Part shown: in pieces, positions 18,180 to 27,596 of the stretch
How the letters are laid out: the number at the start of each line of letters is the position of its first letter
Numbering within the stretch: position 1 is the stretch's first letter
Assembly (NCBI GenBank): GCA_050740315.1
Contig: JBOIDC010000002.1
Coordinates: forward strand, 26,606-90,605
Length of the DNA: 64,000 bases
From: JACCYU01 sp050740315
GTDB taxonomy: Bacteria > Pseudomonadota > Gammaproteobacteria > JACCYU01
Direction: 5' to 3'
The notes under the pieces: model-generated
What the model saw: the letters and a program-made list of their open reading frames with translations, nothing else
Databases searched by the model: none
Told to the model about the DNA's origin: nothing
Position numbers and translations under genes: made by a program

Positions 18180-19145
18180 TCAATCAGCCTGGTTGTAAGT
18201 CATGGAGAGCCCGATCATCTTGACCGTCTGCTCGGGCACCTCGCCGACCACCGTAATCTGATGCCCGCTCAGGCTGCGCGCATACGCATTCAATGCGCCG
18301 CTGCGCGTGGTACCTTCGAACAGCGCCGCGCGATCCACCGGCCTGGCGATAAACACGGACACGGACGCGAGGCCGTCGGTCAAAATCATATGCTGCACGG
18401 GCTGGGGACTGGCGGCCATCACGCGCTTGGTCACCGCGGTGACTTCGAAACCGGGCGGTTTGCGTTCGATCCGCCAGCCCGGATCGGGCTCCAGCTCGAA
18501 CGGTTGTTGGCGCGGGCCCGCGCGCTGCCACACATGATCGTCTTCGATCATGGTTGGCTCAAATTGCTCATCCGGAATGCGCTCGCGCAGTTTAAGACTG
18601 GTGAACATGACTTTTTCGATGGGCTCGCCGCGCGCGTTCAGCATCATCGATTCGAGCAACATGCCCGAGTCTTCCGCCACGCAGAGCCGATGTCCGTAAC
18701 GCAGATTGTCTCTGGGCTCAACGGCGATATTGCGACAAGCCGTGCCGGCGATACGGTTCTTGCCGTCTACGCGCAGTCTGTAATGATCCTCAAGACCCCG
18801 CGTGCGAGAAGGGATTGTGCTGGGGATTCCATGGCTTGCGCGCGTGCCTTCCACCATCACCGAATTCTTGCGGGGCCAGACACAGGTGAGCACGCCGCGA
18901 TCACGAACCACCTCGCGCGCCTCACCCGTCAACGTTACAAGGCGCTCGCGTACACCGTGTTCGTTGCGGCCATGGACGATGCGCATGGTATCCACTTTGT
19001 CGCCGCGTATGAAAATAAACGTCCCTTCGTAATTGAGGGATTGCACAGCATCGGCCACCTTGTCCAGCCAGACCTTGGCGTCCTGCGCGCACCACGCCGG
19101 CAGCGGCGCCGCCAGCATCGTCAATAATGCGACACACCGCATCAT
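18180..19145 (-). CDS. rseB: Sigma-E factor regulatory protein RseB (MucB)
   Basis: Periplasmic partner that binds the anti-sigma factor RseA and protects it from DegS until lipoprotein or LPS signals arrive. The start at 19145 (MMRCVALLTMLAAPLPAWCA) supplies a Sec signal peptide and avoids overlapping rseA; 321 residues. Typical segments are WLDKVADAVQSLNYEGTFI, the large-domain LTGEAREVVRD, and the C-terminal domain with RVMAASPQPVQHMILTDGL and GEVPEQTVK. Located 7 bp after rseA. Confidence 0.92.
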   Translation of the reverse strand: MMRCVALLTMLAAPLPAWCAQDAKVWLDKVADAVQSLNYEGTFIFIRGDKVDTMRIVHGRNEHGVRERLVTLTGEAREVVRDRGVLTCVWPRKNSVMVEGTRASHGIPSTIPSRTRGLEDHYRLRVDGKNRIAGTACRNIAVEPRDNLRYGHRLCVAEDSGMLLESMMLNARGEPIEKVMFTSLKLRERIPDEQFEPTMIEDDHVWQRAGPRQQPFELEPDPGWRIERKPPGFEVTAVTKRVMAASPQPVQHMILTDGLASVSVFIARPVDRAALFEGTTRSGALNAYARSLSGHQITVVGEVPEQTVKMIGLSMTYNQAD

Positions 19146-19152
19146 GCAGAGG

Positions 19153-19773
19153 CTATTGATCGCCTTCGTAACCGACGACCACACGCGCATAAGACATCAT
19201 GCCGCGCGATGGCGCGTATTCACTGTGATTGGCCAGATAACTGTTCAGCCTTGCCGCGACATCCGGATTGTTCGCCAGAGAGGCTTCGGGTGCGCCGGCG
19301 GCGGCTGATGAATTTGCGCTCGCCCTGCGTAATAACCGCGGATTCGGCGAGGGAGACGTGGGGCTGAGCTGAGCGACGTTGGCGACGGGGGAGTTGGATG
19401 AAGACGAACCGGTAAACGATTGAAGAGCCAGTACCGCGCATACCGCGATGGACGCCGCCAGACCGAAGCCAACGGCCGGTTTGAGCAATCGCGCGCGCCG
19501 GTTGCCGGGCGTGACTGGCACCACGTTCAGCGGCTCGCGCTCGACCGCCGCCATCACGCCGGCCGCAAATTTGACGTCAAGTTTGGTCGGCAGGTTGCCC
19601 CGCAGCGCATCGCGCACCATGTAATAACGTCCCAGGCGCGCCAGTTCGCGCTCGTTGTCCAGCAGCGACTTGCATAATCGATGCACCTCGAACTCGGACG
19701 TTTCTTCATCCACAAACGCGGACAACAGCTCTTGTTCACGCGTTACGTCTTCGTGGCTTTCGTCAGTTTTCAT
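19153..19773 (-). CDS. rseA: Anti-sigma-E factor RseA (MucA)
   Basis: Single-span inner-membrane anti-sigma factor. From the ATG at 19773 it is 206 residues. The cytoplasmic N-terminal domain has the family motif LLSAFVDEETSEFEVHRL and YYMVRDALRGNLP; a hydrophobic span (about 101-119, VGFGLAASIAVCAVLAL) precedes a Ser/Pro/Asn-rich periplasmic linker and a short RseB-binding segment (NSYLANHSEYAP). An upstream in-frame start would overlap the rpoE coding end, so it was not used. Confidence 0.93.
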   Translation of the reverse strand: MKTDESHEDVTREQELLSAFVDEETSEFEVHRLCKSLLDNERELARLGRYYMVRDALRGNLPTKLDVKFAAGVMAAVEREPLNVVPVTPGNRRARLLKPAVGFGLAASIAVCAVLALQSFTGSSSSNSPVANVAQLSPTSPSPNPRLLRRASANSSAAAGAPEASLANNPDVAARLNSYLANHSEYAPSRGMMSYARVVVGYEGDQ

Positions 19774-19822
19774 GATGGCGTCTCTGTGCGTGCGGGGGTG
19801 TGTAACGGGGCGTAAACGTTTT

Positions 19823-20395
19823 TTAACTGATGAGTGGCTGCAGGTGACGGTCGATCGCCTCGCGCGCGCGGAAGATGCGGGAGCGAACGGTGCCGATGGG
19901 GCATCCCATGGTCTGCGCAATTTCCTCGTAACTCATGCCTTCAAGTTCCCGCAATGTGATGGCGGTTTTGAGGTCGTCCGGTAACTCTTTGATTGCGCGA
20001 TACACCGTTTGTTCTATTTCCTCGGTGAGCAGCTGTCTTTCGGGCGTGGCGTATTCCTTCAGCATCGACGCGCCCTCGTAATATTCCGCTTCCTGCGCGT
20101 CGACCTCGTAATCCGGCGAGCGGCGGTTCTGCGCGACCAGATGATTCTTGGCCGTGTTGATGGCGATCCGGTACAGCCACGTGTAAAACGCGCTCTCTCC
20201 ACGAAACCGCTCCAGTCCGCGATATGCCTTCAAAAACGCCTCTTGCGCCACGTCCAGCGCGGCGTCCGGATCGTGCACGTAACGCGAGATCAGCTTGATG
20301 ATCTTGTGCTGATACTTGCGGATCAGCGCGTCGTAGGCACTCTTGTCTCCCGCCTGTACGCGCTTGACCAGCTCACGATCGTTGATCTCGCCCAT
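19823..20395 (-). CDS. rpoE: RNA polymerase sigma factor RpoE (AlgU)
   Basis: ECF sigma factor for the envelope-stress regulon. 190 residues from MGEINDRELVKRVQAGD (ATG 20395); E. coli SigE is 191. Region 2 is YVHDPDAALDVAQEAFLKAYRG with FYTWLYRIAINTAKNHL, and region 4 is LREGLEGMSYEEIAQTMGC-like (LRELEGMSYEEIA) with PIGTVRSRIFRAREA. Followed by rseA and rseB, the standard operon. It is divergent from nadB, as in E. coli and Pseudomonas. I could not find a convincing GAACTT-N16-TCTGA autoregulatory promoter in the 175-bp gap. Confidence 0.96.
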   Translation of the reverse strand: MGEINDRELVKRVQAGDKSAYDALIRKYQHKIIKLISRYVHDPDAALDVAQEAFLKAYRGLERFRGESAFYTWLYRIAINTAKNHLVAQNRRSPDYEVDAQEAEYYEGASMLKEYATPERQLLTEEIEQTVYRAIKELPDDLKTAITLRELEGMSYEEIAQTMGCPIGTVRSRIFRAREAIDRHLQPLIS

Positions 20396-20570
20396 CCGGG
20401 CATTCCCCCATTTCCAGGCGCTCTCCCTGCGCCTTGACAGATTGACAGATGACATCGCGCGGAGTTCGCACCGTCGGTTTATTTTTCAAGTGTATGACTC
20501 TTGCATCATGAGGCTTTACAGCACGACTTTGATGTTTCGCTGGCAAAACTTGTGACAAAATACAGAAACG

Positions 20571-22247
20571 ATGACTGGCCCTCAAGCCAAACACGAGCAA
20601 CGCAAATACGACGTGCTGATCGTCGGCAGCGGCGCGGCGGGCCTGAGCCTGGCACTGCGTCTGGGCCAGGGCGCGCGCGTCGCCGTGCTCTCCAAAGGTC
20701 CGCTGAATGAAGGCAGCACCTGGTATGCGCAAGGCGGTGTCTCCGCGGCCATGGATCAGCAGGATTCGCCAGAATCCCACGTGGCGGATACCTTGAGCGC
20801 CGGCGCAGGCTTGTGCGACGAGAGAGTCGTGCAATACACGGTGGCGCATGCCGCGGAAGCCATTCAATGGCTGCTCGAACTGGGCGTCAATTTCACCCGC
20901 GAGACGCGCGCAGACGGCACCAGCAACCTCCATTTTACGCGCGAAGGCGGTCATAGTCACCGCAGGGTGGTGCACGCCGCCGACGCCACCGGCCAGGCGA
21001 TCGAGCGGGTGCTGGTCGAACGCGTGCGCGCGCAACCTCAAATCGAGGTGTTCGAGAATCACATCGCGGTCGACCTGGTGACGACGCACAAACTGCCGGG
21101 CCGGCCGAAGCCGGCCGCGGCAAACAGTTGTCTTGGCGCCTACGTGCTCGATCGCGCGAGCGGCGAGGTCGAAGTGTTCGAGGCGCGCTTCGTGGCGCTG
21201 GCCACCGGCGGGGCCAGCAAGGTCTATCTCTATACCAGCAACCCGGACAGCGCCTCGGGCGACGGCATCGCCATGGCATGGCGCGCGGGCTGCCCGGTGG
21301 CCAACATGGAGTTTATGCAGTTTCATCCCACCTGCCTTTATCACCCGCAGGCGCGATCGTTTTTGATCACCGAGTCGATCCGCGGCGAAGGCGGCAGGCT
21401 GCTGTTGCCCGATGGCAGCGAGTTCATGCATCGCTTCGACGCCCGCGCGGAACTGGCACCGCGCGACGTGGTTGCGCGCGCGATCGATCATGAGATGAAG
21501 CGTCTGGGCGCGGAATGCGTTTATCTCGACATCAGCCACAAGGGCGCTGACTTCATCACCACGCATTTTCCCAACGTGCACGCGCGCTGCCTGCAATTCG
21601 GTTACGACCTGACCCGCGGCCCGATCCCGGTGGTGCCGGCGGCACATTACACCTGCGGTGGCGTGATGACCGATCTCGACGCCCGCACGGCCGTGAACAA
21701 TCTTTATGCCATCGGCGAGGTCGCCTTCACCGGCCTGCACGGCGCCAACCGCATGGCCAGCAATTCCCTGCTGGAATGTCTGGTGTTCGCGCGCGCCGCG
21801 GCAAAGCACATCTCGGCGCGGCTGCGTCAATCCCGCCCCGATTACGAGATTCCACCGTGGGACGCCAGCCGCGTAACCGACTCCGACGAAGAAGTGGTGA
21901 TTACCCACAACTGGCACGAGCTGCGCCGTTTCATGTGGGACTATGTCGGCATCGTGCGCACCACCAAGCGGTTGCAGCGCGCCAGGCGCCGCATCGATCT
22001 GTTGCTGGACGAGATCGAGGAGTATTACAGTAACTTCAAGGTCACCGGCAATTTGATCGAGATGCGCAACCTCGCGCTGGTCGCCGATCTGACTATCCGC
22101 TCGGCCCTGGGGCGCAAGGAAAGCCGTGGCCTGCATCACATTCTTGATTATCCGCACATGGATCCGAAGTTAATGGGCGTCAACACCGTTCTGGAACCCG
22201 ATAGCGTCTCACCTGATCGCGCGCCCATACGCACGGCCGTCCCGTAA
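20571..22247 (+). CDS. nadB: L-aspartate oxidase
   Basis: FAD enzyme that oxidises L-aspartate to iminoaspartate, the first step of de novo NAD synthesis. 558 residues (E. coli 540). The N-terminal dinucleotide site is DVLIVGSGAAGLSLAL; further motifs are TWYAQGGVSAA, FTREGGHSHRRVVHA, EFMQFHPTCLY, RGEGGRLLLPDG, HYTCGGVMTD and the C-terminal GLHGANRMASNSLLE. The ribosome binding site is weak. Divergent from rpoE; nadA and nadC are not in the window. Confidence 0.97.
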   Translation: MTGPQAKHEQRKYDVLIVGSGAAGLSLALRLGQGARVAVLSKGPLNEGSTWYAQGGVSAAMDQQDSPESHVADTLSAGAGLCDERVVQYTVAHAAEAIQWLLELGVNFTRETRADGTSNLHFTREGGHSHRRVVHAADATGQAIERVLVERVRAQPQIEVFENHIAVDLVTTHKLPGRPKPAAANSCLGAYVLDRASGEVEVFEARFVALATGGASKVYLYTSNPDSASGDGIAMAWRAGCPVANMEFMQFHPTCLYHPQARSFLITESIRGEGGRLLLPDGSEFMHRFDARAELAPRDVVARAIDHEMKRLGAECVYLDISHKGADFITTHFPNVHARCLQFGYDLTRGPIPVVPAAHYTCGGVMTDLDARTAVNNLYAIGEVAFTGLHGANRMASNSLLECLVFARAAAKHISARLRQSRPDYEIPPWDASRVTDSDEEVVITHNWHELRRFMWDYVGIVRTTKRLQRARRRIDLLLDEIEEYYSNFKVTGNLIEMRNLALVADLTIRSALGRKESRGLHHILDYPHMDPKLMGVNTVLEPDSVSPDRAPIRTAVP

Positions 22248-22270
22248 CCCGGCAGCATGGCAACTGGCGG

Positions 22271-23086
22271 ATGAACGATTTCCGAACCGAATTTCTGATC
22301 GAGCCCGCGGCGCTCGAGGCGCGGCTTGCCGACCCCGATCTGCAGATCGTGGATGTATGCAAGGCTGAACAATACGCCCAGGCGCACATCCCCGACGCGG
22401 TCCACGTGCATTATGCGCAACTGGTGTTTTCGCGCCCGCCCGTGGCCGGTCTGTTGCCGGACGCGGCTTACATGAGCGCATTATTTTCGTCGCTGGGGCT
22501 GAGGCCCGAAGCGCGCATCGTGGCTTACGACGACGAAGGCGGCGGTCACGCCGCGCGATTGCTATGGAGCTTGGCGGCGTACGGACATCGGCGCTACGCA
22601 CTGCTCAACGGCGGCCTGCACGCCTGGGCCAACGAGGGCCATCCGCTGCAGCGCGAACCCGTAATTCCTAAAGTGAGCGACTATCGCGCGAGCGGCAGCG
22701 GCCAGGTCGTGGCCGAGCGCGACTATATCGAAGCGCATCTGCGCGACAACGATAAGCGCCTGCTCGATAGTCGTACCCCCAAGGAATACGCCGGCGAGGA
22801 CAAACGCGCCGCCCGCGCGGGCCACATTCCGGGTGCGGTCAACATGGATTGGACGCAGACCATGGACACGCGTCGCAACCTGCGCTTGAAACCGCCGGAA
22901 GCGCTGCTCGCCAGGTTCAAGGAATTGGGCGTCACACCGGAGCGCGAGATCATCACCTATTGCCAGACGCACCACCGCTCGGCGCACACCTGGCTGGTGC
23001 TCAAGGCGTTGGGCTTCGAGCGCGTCCGCGGTTACCCCGGCTCCTGGTCGGACTGGGGCAATCAGCCAGATACGCCCGTTGAATGA
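22271..23086 (+). CDS. Two-domain rhodanese-family sulfurtransferase
   Basis: 271 residues with two tandem rhodanese domains. The N-terminal, non-catalytic one contains QIVDVCKAEQYAQAHIPDA; the C-terminal one has LLDSRTPKEYAGEDKRAARAG-type sequence and the active-site loop CQTHHRSAH with Cys231. The family transfers sulfane sulfur from thiosulfate or 3-mercaptopyruvate. The loop is neither the CG(S/T)GVT of typical mercaptopyruvate sulfurtransferases nor CRKGVT of classical rhodaneses, so the donor is left open. 23 bp downstream of nadB, probably co-transcribed. Confidence 0.9.
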   Translation: MNDFRTEFLIEPAALEARLADPDLQIVDVCKAEQYAQAHIPDAVHVHYAQLVFSRPPVAGLLPDAAYMSALFSSLGLRPEARIVAYDDEGGGHAARLLWSLAAYGHRRYALLNGGLHAWANEGHPLQREPVIPKVSDYRASGSGQVVAERDYIEAHLRDNDKRLLDSRTPKEYAGEDKRAARAGHIPGAVNMDWTQTMDTRRNLRLKPPEALLARFKELGVTPEREIITYCQTHHRSAHTWLVLKALGFERVRGYPGSWSDWGNQPDTPVE

Positions 23087-23144
23087 TTCCGAATAACGCG
23101 TTTGCCGCCTTTTTTAGCGGCACACGCCAATTGGTGGGGCCGCA

Positions 23145-23690
23145 TCAAAGCTGCAACCAACGCTCGCGGTAATAGCGCAACTCGGCGATCGAATCGTGGA
23201 TGTCGTCCAGCGCGCGATGGCTGGACTCCTTGGAAAAGCCTTTCGCCACCTCCGGCGCCCAGCGTCTCGCCAGTTCCTTCAGCGTGCTGACGTCCAGATT
23301 TCGATAGTGAAAATAGGCCTCCAGCTCCGGCATTGAGCGCGCCATAAACCGGCGATCCTGGCACACGCTGTTGCCGCACATGGGCGACTGACCCGCTGCG
23401 ACGTAGTCGCGCAGGAAGGCCAAGGTGGCGGTCTCCGCCTCGCGCTCATCGACCTGACTTGCTTTCACGCGCTCCAGAAGCCCGGACTTGCCGTGCTGCT
23501 CGAGGTTCCACGCGTCCATCCCCGTGAGACATTCCGCGGGCTGGCCGATCGCGAACACCGGGCCCTCGGCCAGCACGTTGAGGTCCTTGTCGGTGATGAC
23601 GGTGGCGAGCTCGATGATCCGATCCCGTTCGGTATCAAGCCCGGTCATTTCGAGATCGATCCAGATCAGATTGCCGAGTGGCTGAGACAT
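23145..23690 (-). CDS. orn: Oligoribonuclease
   Basis: 3'-5' exoribonuclease of the DnaQ fold that degrades 2-5-nt RNA fragments, including pGpG from c-di-GMP breakdown. From the ATG at 23690 it is 181 residues (E. coli 181). ExoI is WIDLEMTGLD (D12, E14), ExoII MCGNSVCQDRRF, and ExoIII SHRALDDIHDSI. A longer reading to 23804 adds unlike sequence. The gene converges with the sulfurtransferase; the 58-bp gap contains a small GCCGC/GCGGC hairpin (23104-23121). Confidence 0.97.
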   Translation of the reverse strand: MSQPLGNLIWIDLEMTGLDTERDRIIELATVITDKDLNVLAEGPVFAIGQPAECLTGMDAWNLEQHGKSGLLERVKASQVDEREAETATLAFLRDYVAAGQSPMCGNSVCQDRRFMARSMPELEAYFHYRNLDVSTLKELARRWAPEVAKGFSKESSHRALDDIHDSIAELRYYRERWLQL

Positions 23691-23897
23691 ATGCGCCGGG
23701 TTGTCGTCGAGGTCAATAAGAACGGGCGCGCATCGCGCGCTACCGGAACTCCGCAGGCGCCACCAACTCTCAACAGGAAATGCGCGCGTGCAGTTGCCGG
23801 GCATTCTAACAAAAGGGTAAGCTGTTGACAGAACCTGCGCCCGACGCGGAATTGCTGTTGCGGCGAGTCTGCGGCGGGCGCGAACAGGATCGCATCA

Positions 23898-25148
23898 ATG
23901 CATACATTCACGCTAATTTTTCTGGCGGCGCTGAGTCTGTCGCTGATACTGCGACTGTGGCTCGCGCAACGGCATGTGGATTATGTCCGCCGGCATCGCG
24001 ACCAGGTGCCCGACGAGTTCCGCGGCAGCATGCCCTTGGACGCGCATCAGAAGGCCGCGGATTACACCGCCGCCAAGACACGTTTCGGCATGGTCGACGC
24101 TTGTGTCGACGCCGTGCTGCTGTTGATCTGGACGCTCGGCGGCGGCCTGAACATCGTGGACCAGGCGTGGCGTTCGCTGGGCACGGGGCCGCTCGTCAGC
24201 GGCGCGGGCGTTGTCTTGAGCGTGTTGCTGATCGCCGCGCTGCTCGACCTGCCGGCGTCGCTTTACCGCACCTTCGCGCTGGAGAAGCGCTTCGGTTTCA
24301 ACCGCACCACCGTGCGTCTGTTCATCACGGACTTGTGTAAAAGCGCGGTGCTGGCGCTGGTAATCGGCGCGCCGCTGATCCTGCTGGTGCTGTGGCTGAT
24401 GGAGAGCAGCGGCACTTACTGGTGGCTTTATGTATGGGTGGTATGGACCGCGTTCGGTCTGCTCATGACCTGGGCCTACCCGACGCTGATCGCGCCCTTG
24501 TTCAACAAATTTTCGGCATTGGACGATGCCGCCTTGAGCAACCGCATTCAGCAATTGCTGGAGCGCTGCGGTTTTCAGAGCAAGGGCGTGTTCGTGATGG
24601 ACGGCTCCAGACGTTCGGCGCACGGCAACGCGTATTTCACCGGCGTCGGCCGCAACAAGCGCATTGTGTTCTTCGACACCTTGCTGGACACCTTGTCGGC
24701 CGCCGAGATCGAATCGGTGCTGGCGCACGAACTGGGCCACTTCAAACGCAACCACGTGAAGAAAAGGCTGGCCTTCATGATGGCTTACAGTCTCGTGGCG
24801 CTGGTGCTGCTCGCCTGGCTGATGCAGCAGCCCTGGTTTTACGGCCCGCTGGGCGTGCGCGAACCTTCGGCCCACATGGCGTTACTGCTGTTCACCATGG
24901 TGGGGCCGGTGTTCGGGTTTTTTACCAGACCGTTGATGGCGTGGTGGTCGCGCAAGCATGAATACGAGGCCGACGAATTCGCCGCCGAGCAGAGCGACGC
25001 CCGCAGCCTGGTGACCGCGCTGGTAAGCTTGTACAAGGAGAACGCCAGCACCTTGACCCCCGATCCCCTGCATTCCGCGGTATACGATTCGCACCCGCCC
25101 GCCGCGCAGCGGATCGCACACCTGGCCGCGATGGGCCGCACCGCCTGA
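23898..25148 (+). CDS. Ste24-type M48 membrane metallopeptidase
   Basis: Integral membrane zinc protease of 416 residues related to eukaryotic CAAX protease Ste24. Hydrophobic spans occur at about 3-18, 73-90, 100-118, 150-170, 178-198, 297-312 and 330-347. The M48 zinc motif is HELGH (H277, E278, H281) in LAHELGHFKRNH, and the third ligand region is YEADEFAAEQ near residue 357. Bacteria lack prenylated a-factor substrates, so a role in membrane protein quality control is likely. Found near orn in several gammaproteobacteria; followed after 10 bp by the cytochrome gene. Confidence 0.92.
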   Translation: MHTFTLIFLAALSLSLILRLWLAQRHVDYVRRHRDQVPDEFRGSMPLDAHQKAADYTAAKTRFGMVDACVDAVLLLIWTLGGGLNIVDQAWRSLGTGPLVSGAGVVLSVLLIAALLDLPASLYRTFALEKRFGFNRTTVRLFITDLCKSAVLALVIGAPLILLVLWLMESSGTYWWLYVWVVWTAFGLLMTWAYPTLIAPLFNKFSALDDAALSNRIQQLLERCGFQSKGVFVMDGSRRSAHGNAYFTGVGRNKRIVFFDTLLDTLSAAEIESVLAHELGHFKRNHVKKRLAFMMAYSLVALVLLAWLMQQPWFYGPLGVREPSAHMALLLFTMVGPVFGFFTRPLMAWWSRKHEYEADEFAAEQSDARSLVTALVSLYKENASTLTPDPLHSAVYDSHPPAAQRIAHLAAMGRTA

Positions 25149-25158
25149 GCGTCACGCC

Positions 25159-25464
25159 GTGCACACGAAACTCGTGGCCGCTGTGCTGGCGGTATCGATA
25201 ACAAACGGCGCACTTGGCGCCGGACCGGATTTCGATCACGGGCGGACGCTGCACAACACCAACTGCACGAACTGCCACGCCAACATGACCGGCGGTGATG
25301 GCACGGCACTGTACACTCGCAGCCCGCGCATGGTGAATTCGCGGCCGCAGCTCGAAAAGCGCGTGCGCTATTGCGCCGCTGGCGCCAAACTGGCGTGGTC
25401 CGACAAGGACATCGCCGATGTCGTCCATTATCTGGACCGGCAGTTCTATAACTTCGGCAAGTAG
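25159..25464 (+). CDS. Small c-type cytochrome
   Basis: 101 residues starting with GTG. A short signal peptide (LVAAVLAVSITNGALGA) is followed by one haem-binding motif, CTNCH (C36, C39, H40). The C-terminal half has a helix typical of class I cytochromes c (KDIADVVHYLDRQFYNF). A possible axial Met is M56 (SPRMVNS). Probably a periplasmic electron carrier; the partner is unknown. Tightly spaced after the M48 protease gene, which suggests co-transcription. Confidence 0.88.
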   Translation: MHTKLVAAVLAVSITNGALGAGPDFDHGRTLHNTNCTNCHANMTGGDGTALYTRSPRMVNSRPQLEKRVRYCAAGAKLAWSDKDIADVVHYLDRQFYNFGK

Positions 25465-25566
25465 CCCAGCCCGCCCCGCGCGGTGCGTTCGCCGGTCTCG
25501 GTGATCTACCATTTCGGTGCGGGATCTTGCACCGTCGGAACATCAAAACATCCGCGAGGAACAAAC

Positions 25567-25917
25567 ATGCCGGAAGAAACGATTTTCAGCAAGATTATCC
25601 GCCGCGAGGTGCCCGCGACCATTGTGTATCAGGACGAACAGGTGACCGCTTTTAACGACATCGCCGCCAAGGCGCCCACGCACATTCTCATCGTGCCCAA
25701 CGCCATTATTCCCAGCGTCAATGACGTGACGACAGCGCATGAACAGCTTGTCGGTCACATGGTCGTGGTAGCGGCGCGGCTCGCCAAGGCGCAAGGCATC
25801 GAGAAAAACGGCTATCGCCTGATTATCAATTGCGGAGATTACGGCGGCCAGGAAGTCTACCATCTGCACATACACCTGCTGGGCGGGCGGCCGCTGGGCC
25901 CGATGCTGGCGCCGTAA
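25567..25917 (+). CDS. hinT: HIT-family histidine triad nucleotide-binding protein
   Basis: Small purine nucleoside phosphoramidase, 116 residues. Typical N-terminus TIFSKIIRREVPATIVYQD, then FNDIAAKAPTHILIVPN, and the catalytic triad HLHIHLLGG near the end. A reading from 25483 adds 28 residues unlike the family; the ATG at 25567 is preceded by GAGGAA. HinT-type proteins hydrolyse AMP-lysine and related adenylates. Confidence 0.93.
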   Translation: MPEETIFSKIIRREVPATIVYQDEQVTAFNDIAAKAPTHILIVPNAIIPSVNDVTTAHEQLVGHMVVVAARLAKAQGIEKNGYRLIINCGDYGGQEVYHLHIHLLGGRPLGPMLAP

Positions 25918-25977
25918 ACATGACGCCCACAATGCTGCCGTAAATACTCATCGTTTGTTGATCTTCGTCGGTAAATC

Positions 25978-26967
25978 ATGCCAAAAGCCATTCAAGTACA
26001 CACCAACGGCGCGCCCGATGTGTTGCAATGGGAAAACGTCGAGGTCCGCGCACCGGCGCGCGGTGAGGTGCGCATCCGCCACACCGCCGTCGGACTCAAT
26101 TACATCGACGTCTATTTTCGTAAAGGCACTTATCCCGCGCCCGGCTTCCCCTTCATCCCCGGCATGGAAGCGGCGGGCCGCGTAGAAGCGCTGGGCCCGG
26201 ACGTGACTGAGTTCAGACCGGGCGACCGGGTCGCCTACGCAGGCGCGCTGGGCGCCTACGCCGAGCAGCGCATCATGCCGGCGGAGCGACTGGTAAAGCT
26301 TCCGGATTCGATCGATGACCGCACGGCCGCCGCCATGATGCTCAAGGGCATGACCGCACAATATCTGCTGCGGCGCGTCTACGCGGTCAAGGCGGGTGAC
26401 ACCATACTTTTGCACGCCGCCGCGGGCGGCGTGGGCCTGATCGCGTGCCAGTGGGCCAAGCGCCTGGGCGCGACTGTAATCGGCACGGTAGGCTCCGAGG
26501 AAAAGGCCGAACTCGCGGCCGCGCACGGCTGCGATCACCCGATCATCTATACGCGCGAGGATTTTGTCGCCAGGGTGAAAAAGATCACGGGCGGCGATGG
26601 CGTGCCGGTGGTCTACGACTCCGTGGGCGCGGATACCTTCATGCGCTCGCTGGACTGCCTGCGCCCGTTCGGTCTGATGGTGAGCTTCGGTCAGTCCTCG
26701 GGCAACGTCGCGCCGCTCGATATCGGCGTCCTGAGCCAAAAAGGATCCCTGTTTCTGACCCGGCCGACGCTGATGACTTACACGGCCCGGCGCACCGACC
26801 TGCTGGCGACGGCAAGCGAATTGTTCGAGGTCGTTGGCCGCGGCGAGGTCAGGATCGAGATCGGTCGATCCTTCGCGCTACGCGACGCGCGCGACGCTCA
26901 CCGGGCGCTGGAGTCGCGTGAGACCGCTGGCTCTACGGTGCTCCTGCCTGAGAGTCAAGTACCCTGA
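25978..26967 (+). CDS. qor: NADPH:quinone oxidoreductase, zinc-independent MDR family
   Basis: 329-residue medium-chain reductase that reduces quinones with NADPH, similar in length to E. coli Qor (327). GroES-like N-terminal domain with VGLNYIDVYFRKG and FIPGMEAAGRVEALG; Rossmann domain with HAAAGGVGLIACQWAK and GTVGSEEKAE. The zinc-binding cysteines of alcohol dehydrogenases are absent, which supports the quinone reductase assignment. It stands alone before the convergent recR. Confidence 0.93.
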   Translation: MPKAIQVHTNGAPDVLQWENVEVRAPARGEVRIRHTAVGLNYIDVYFRKGTYPAPGFPFIPGMEAAGRVEALGPDVTEFRPGDRVAYAGALGAYAEQRIMPAERLVKLPDSIDDRTAAAMMLKGMTAQYLLRRVYAVKAGDTILLHAAAGGVGLIACQWAKRLGATVIGTVGSEEKAELAAAHGCDHPIIYTREDFVARVKKITGGDGVPVVYDSVGADTFMRSLDCLRPFGLMVSFGQSSGNVAPLDIGVLSQKGSLFLTRPTLMTYTARRTDLLATASELFEVVGRGEVRIEIGRSFALRDARDAHRALESRETAGSTVLLPESQVP

Positions 26968-26996
26968 ATAAATCCGTCCTGGATTAGGCGCGGTTA

Positions 26997-27596
26997 TCAC
27001 GCGTAATCACGGCGCCCGCTGAAGGCATGGGATAACGTCGAGCTGTCCAGGTACTCGAGTTCCCCGCCTGCCGGCACGCCCTGCGCGAGGCGCGTGGTTC
27101 TGATGTGCCGCTTTCTGGCCATCTCGCCGATCACATGCGCGGTCACCTCGCCTTCGACCGTCGAGTTGGTCGCGAGAATGACCTCCTGGATCTCACCTTC
27201 GTCGAACCGCTGCTCCAGCTTCTCCAGACCGAGCTGCGTCGGACCGATGCCGTCCAGCGGCGACAACCGCCCCATCAGAACGTAGTAAACGCCGCGGAAA
27301 TCGGTACCGTGCTCGATGGCCAGCACGTCGCCCGGCGATTCGACGATGCACATTATCTCGCGATTGCGGCCCTGATTGGCGCAGATACGGCACACCGGCT
27401 GCTCGGTCAGGGTGCGGCACTGCTGGCAGTGACCGATCTTTTCCACCGCTTCGCGCAGGCGATCGGCGAGATTCAGCGCGCCGGCGCGGTTGCGTTCCAG
27501 CAACTGAAACGCCATGCGTTGCGCGGTCTTGGCGCCCACCCCGGGCAGACACCGAAGCGCGTCGATCAGTTGCTGCAGCAGGGAGTTCTCGGACAT
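26997..27596 (-). CDS. recR: Recombination mediator protein RecR
   Basis: Ring-forming protein of the RecFOR pathway, 199 residues (E. coli 201). Helix-hairpin-helix LRCLPGVGAKTAQRMAF; zinc finger of four cysteines in CQQCRTLTEQPVCRIC; Toprim domain starting CIVESPGDVLAIE; C-terminal RLAQGVPAGGELEYLDSSTL. Third gene of the dnaX-ybaB-recR group, the usual bacterial order. Confidence 0.97.
   Translation of the reverse strand: MSENSLLQQLIDALRCLPGVGAKTAQRMAFQLLERNRAGALNLADRLREAVEKIGHCQQCRTLTEQPVCRICANQGRNREIMCIVESPGDVLAIEHGTDFRGVYYVLMGRLSPLDGIGPTQLGLEKLEQRFDEGEIQEVILATNSTVEGEVTAHVIGEMARKRHIRTTRLAQGVPAGGELEYLDSSTLSHAFSGRRDYA

Noticed and set aside
20396..20570. Sigma-E-type autoregulatory promoter of rpoE
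   Set aside because: An AAACTT-like element near 20545 is on the wrong strand for rpoE and lacks a matching -10.
20373..22157. 594-residue open frame on the minus strand
   Set aside because: Antisense to nadB and runs into the rpoE region; no recognisable domain.
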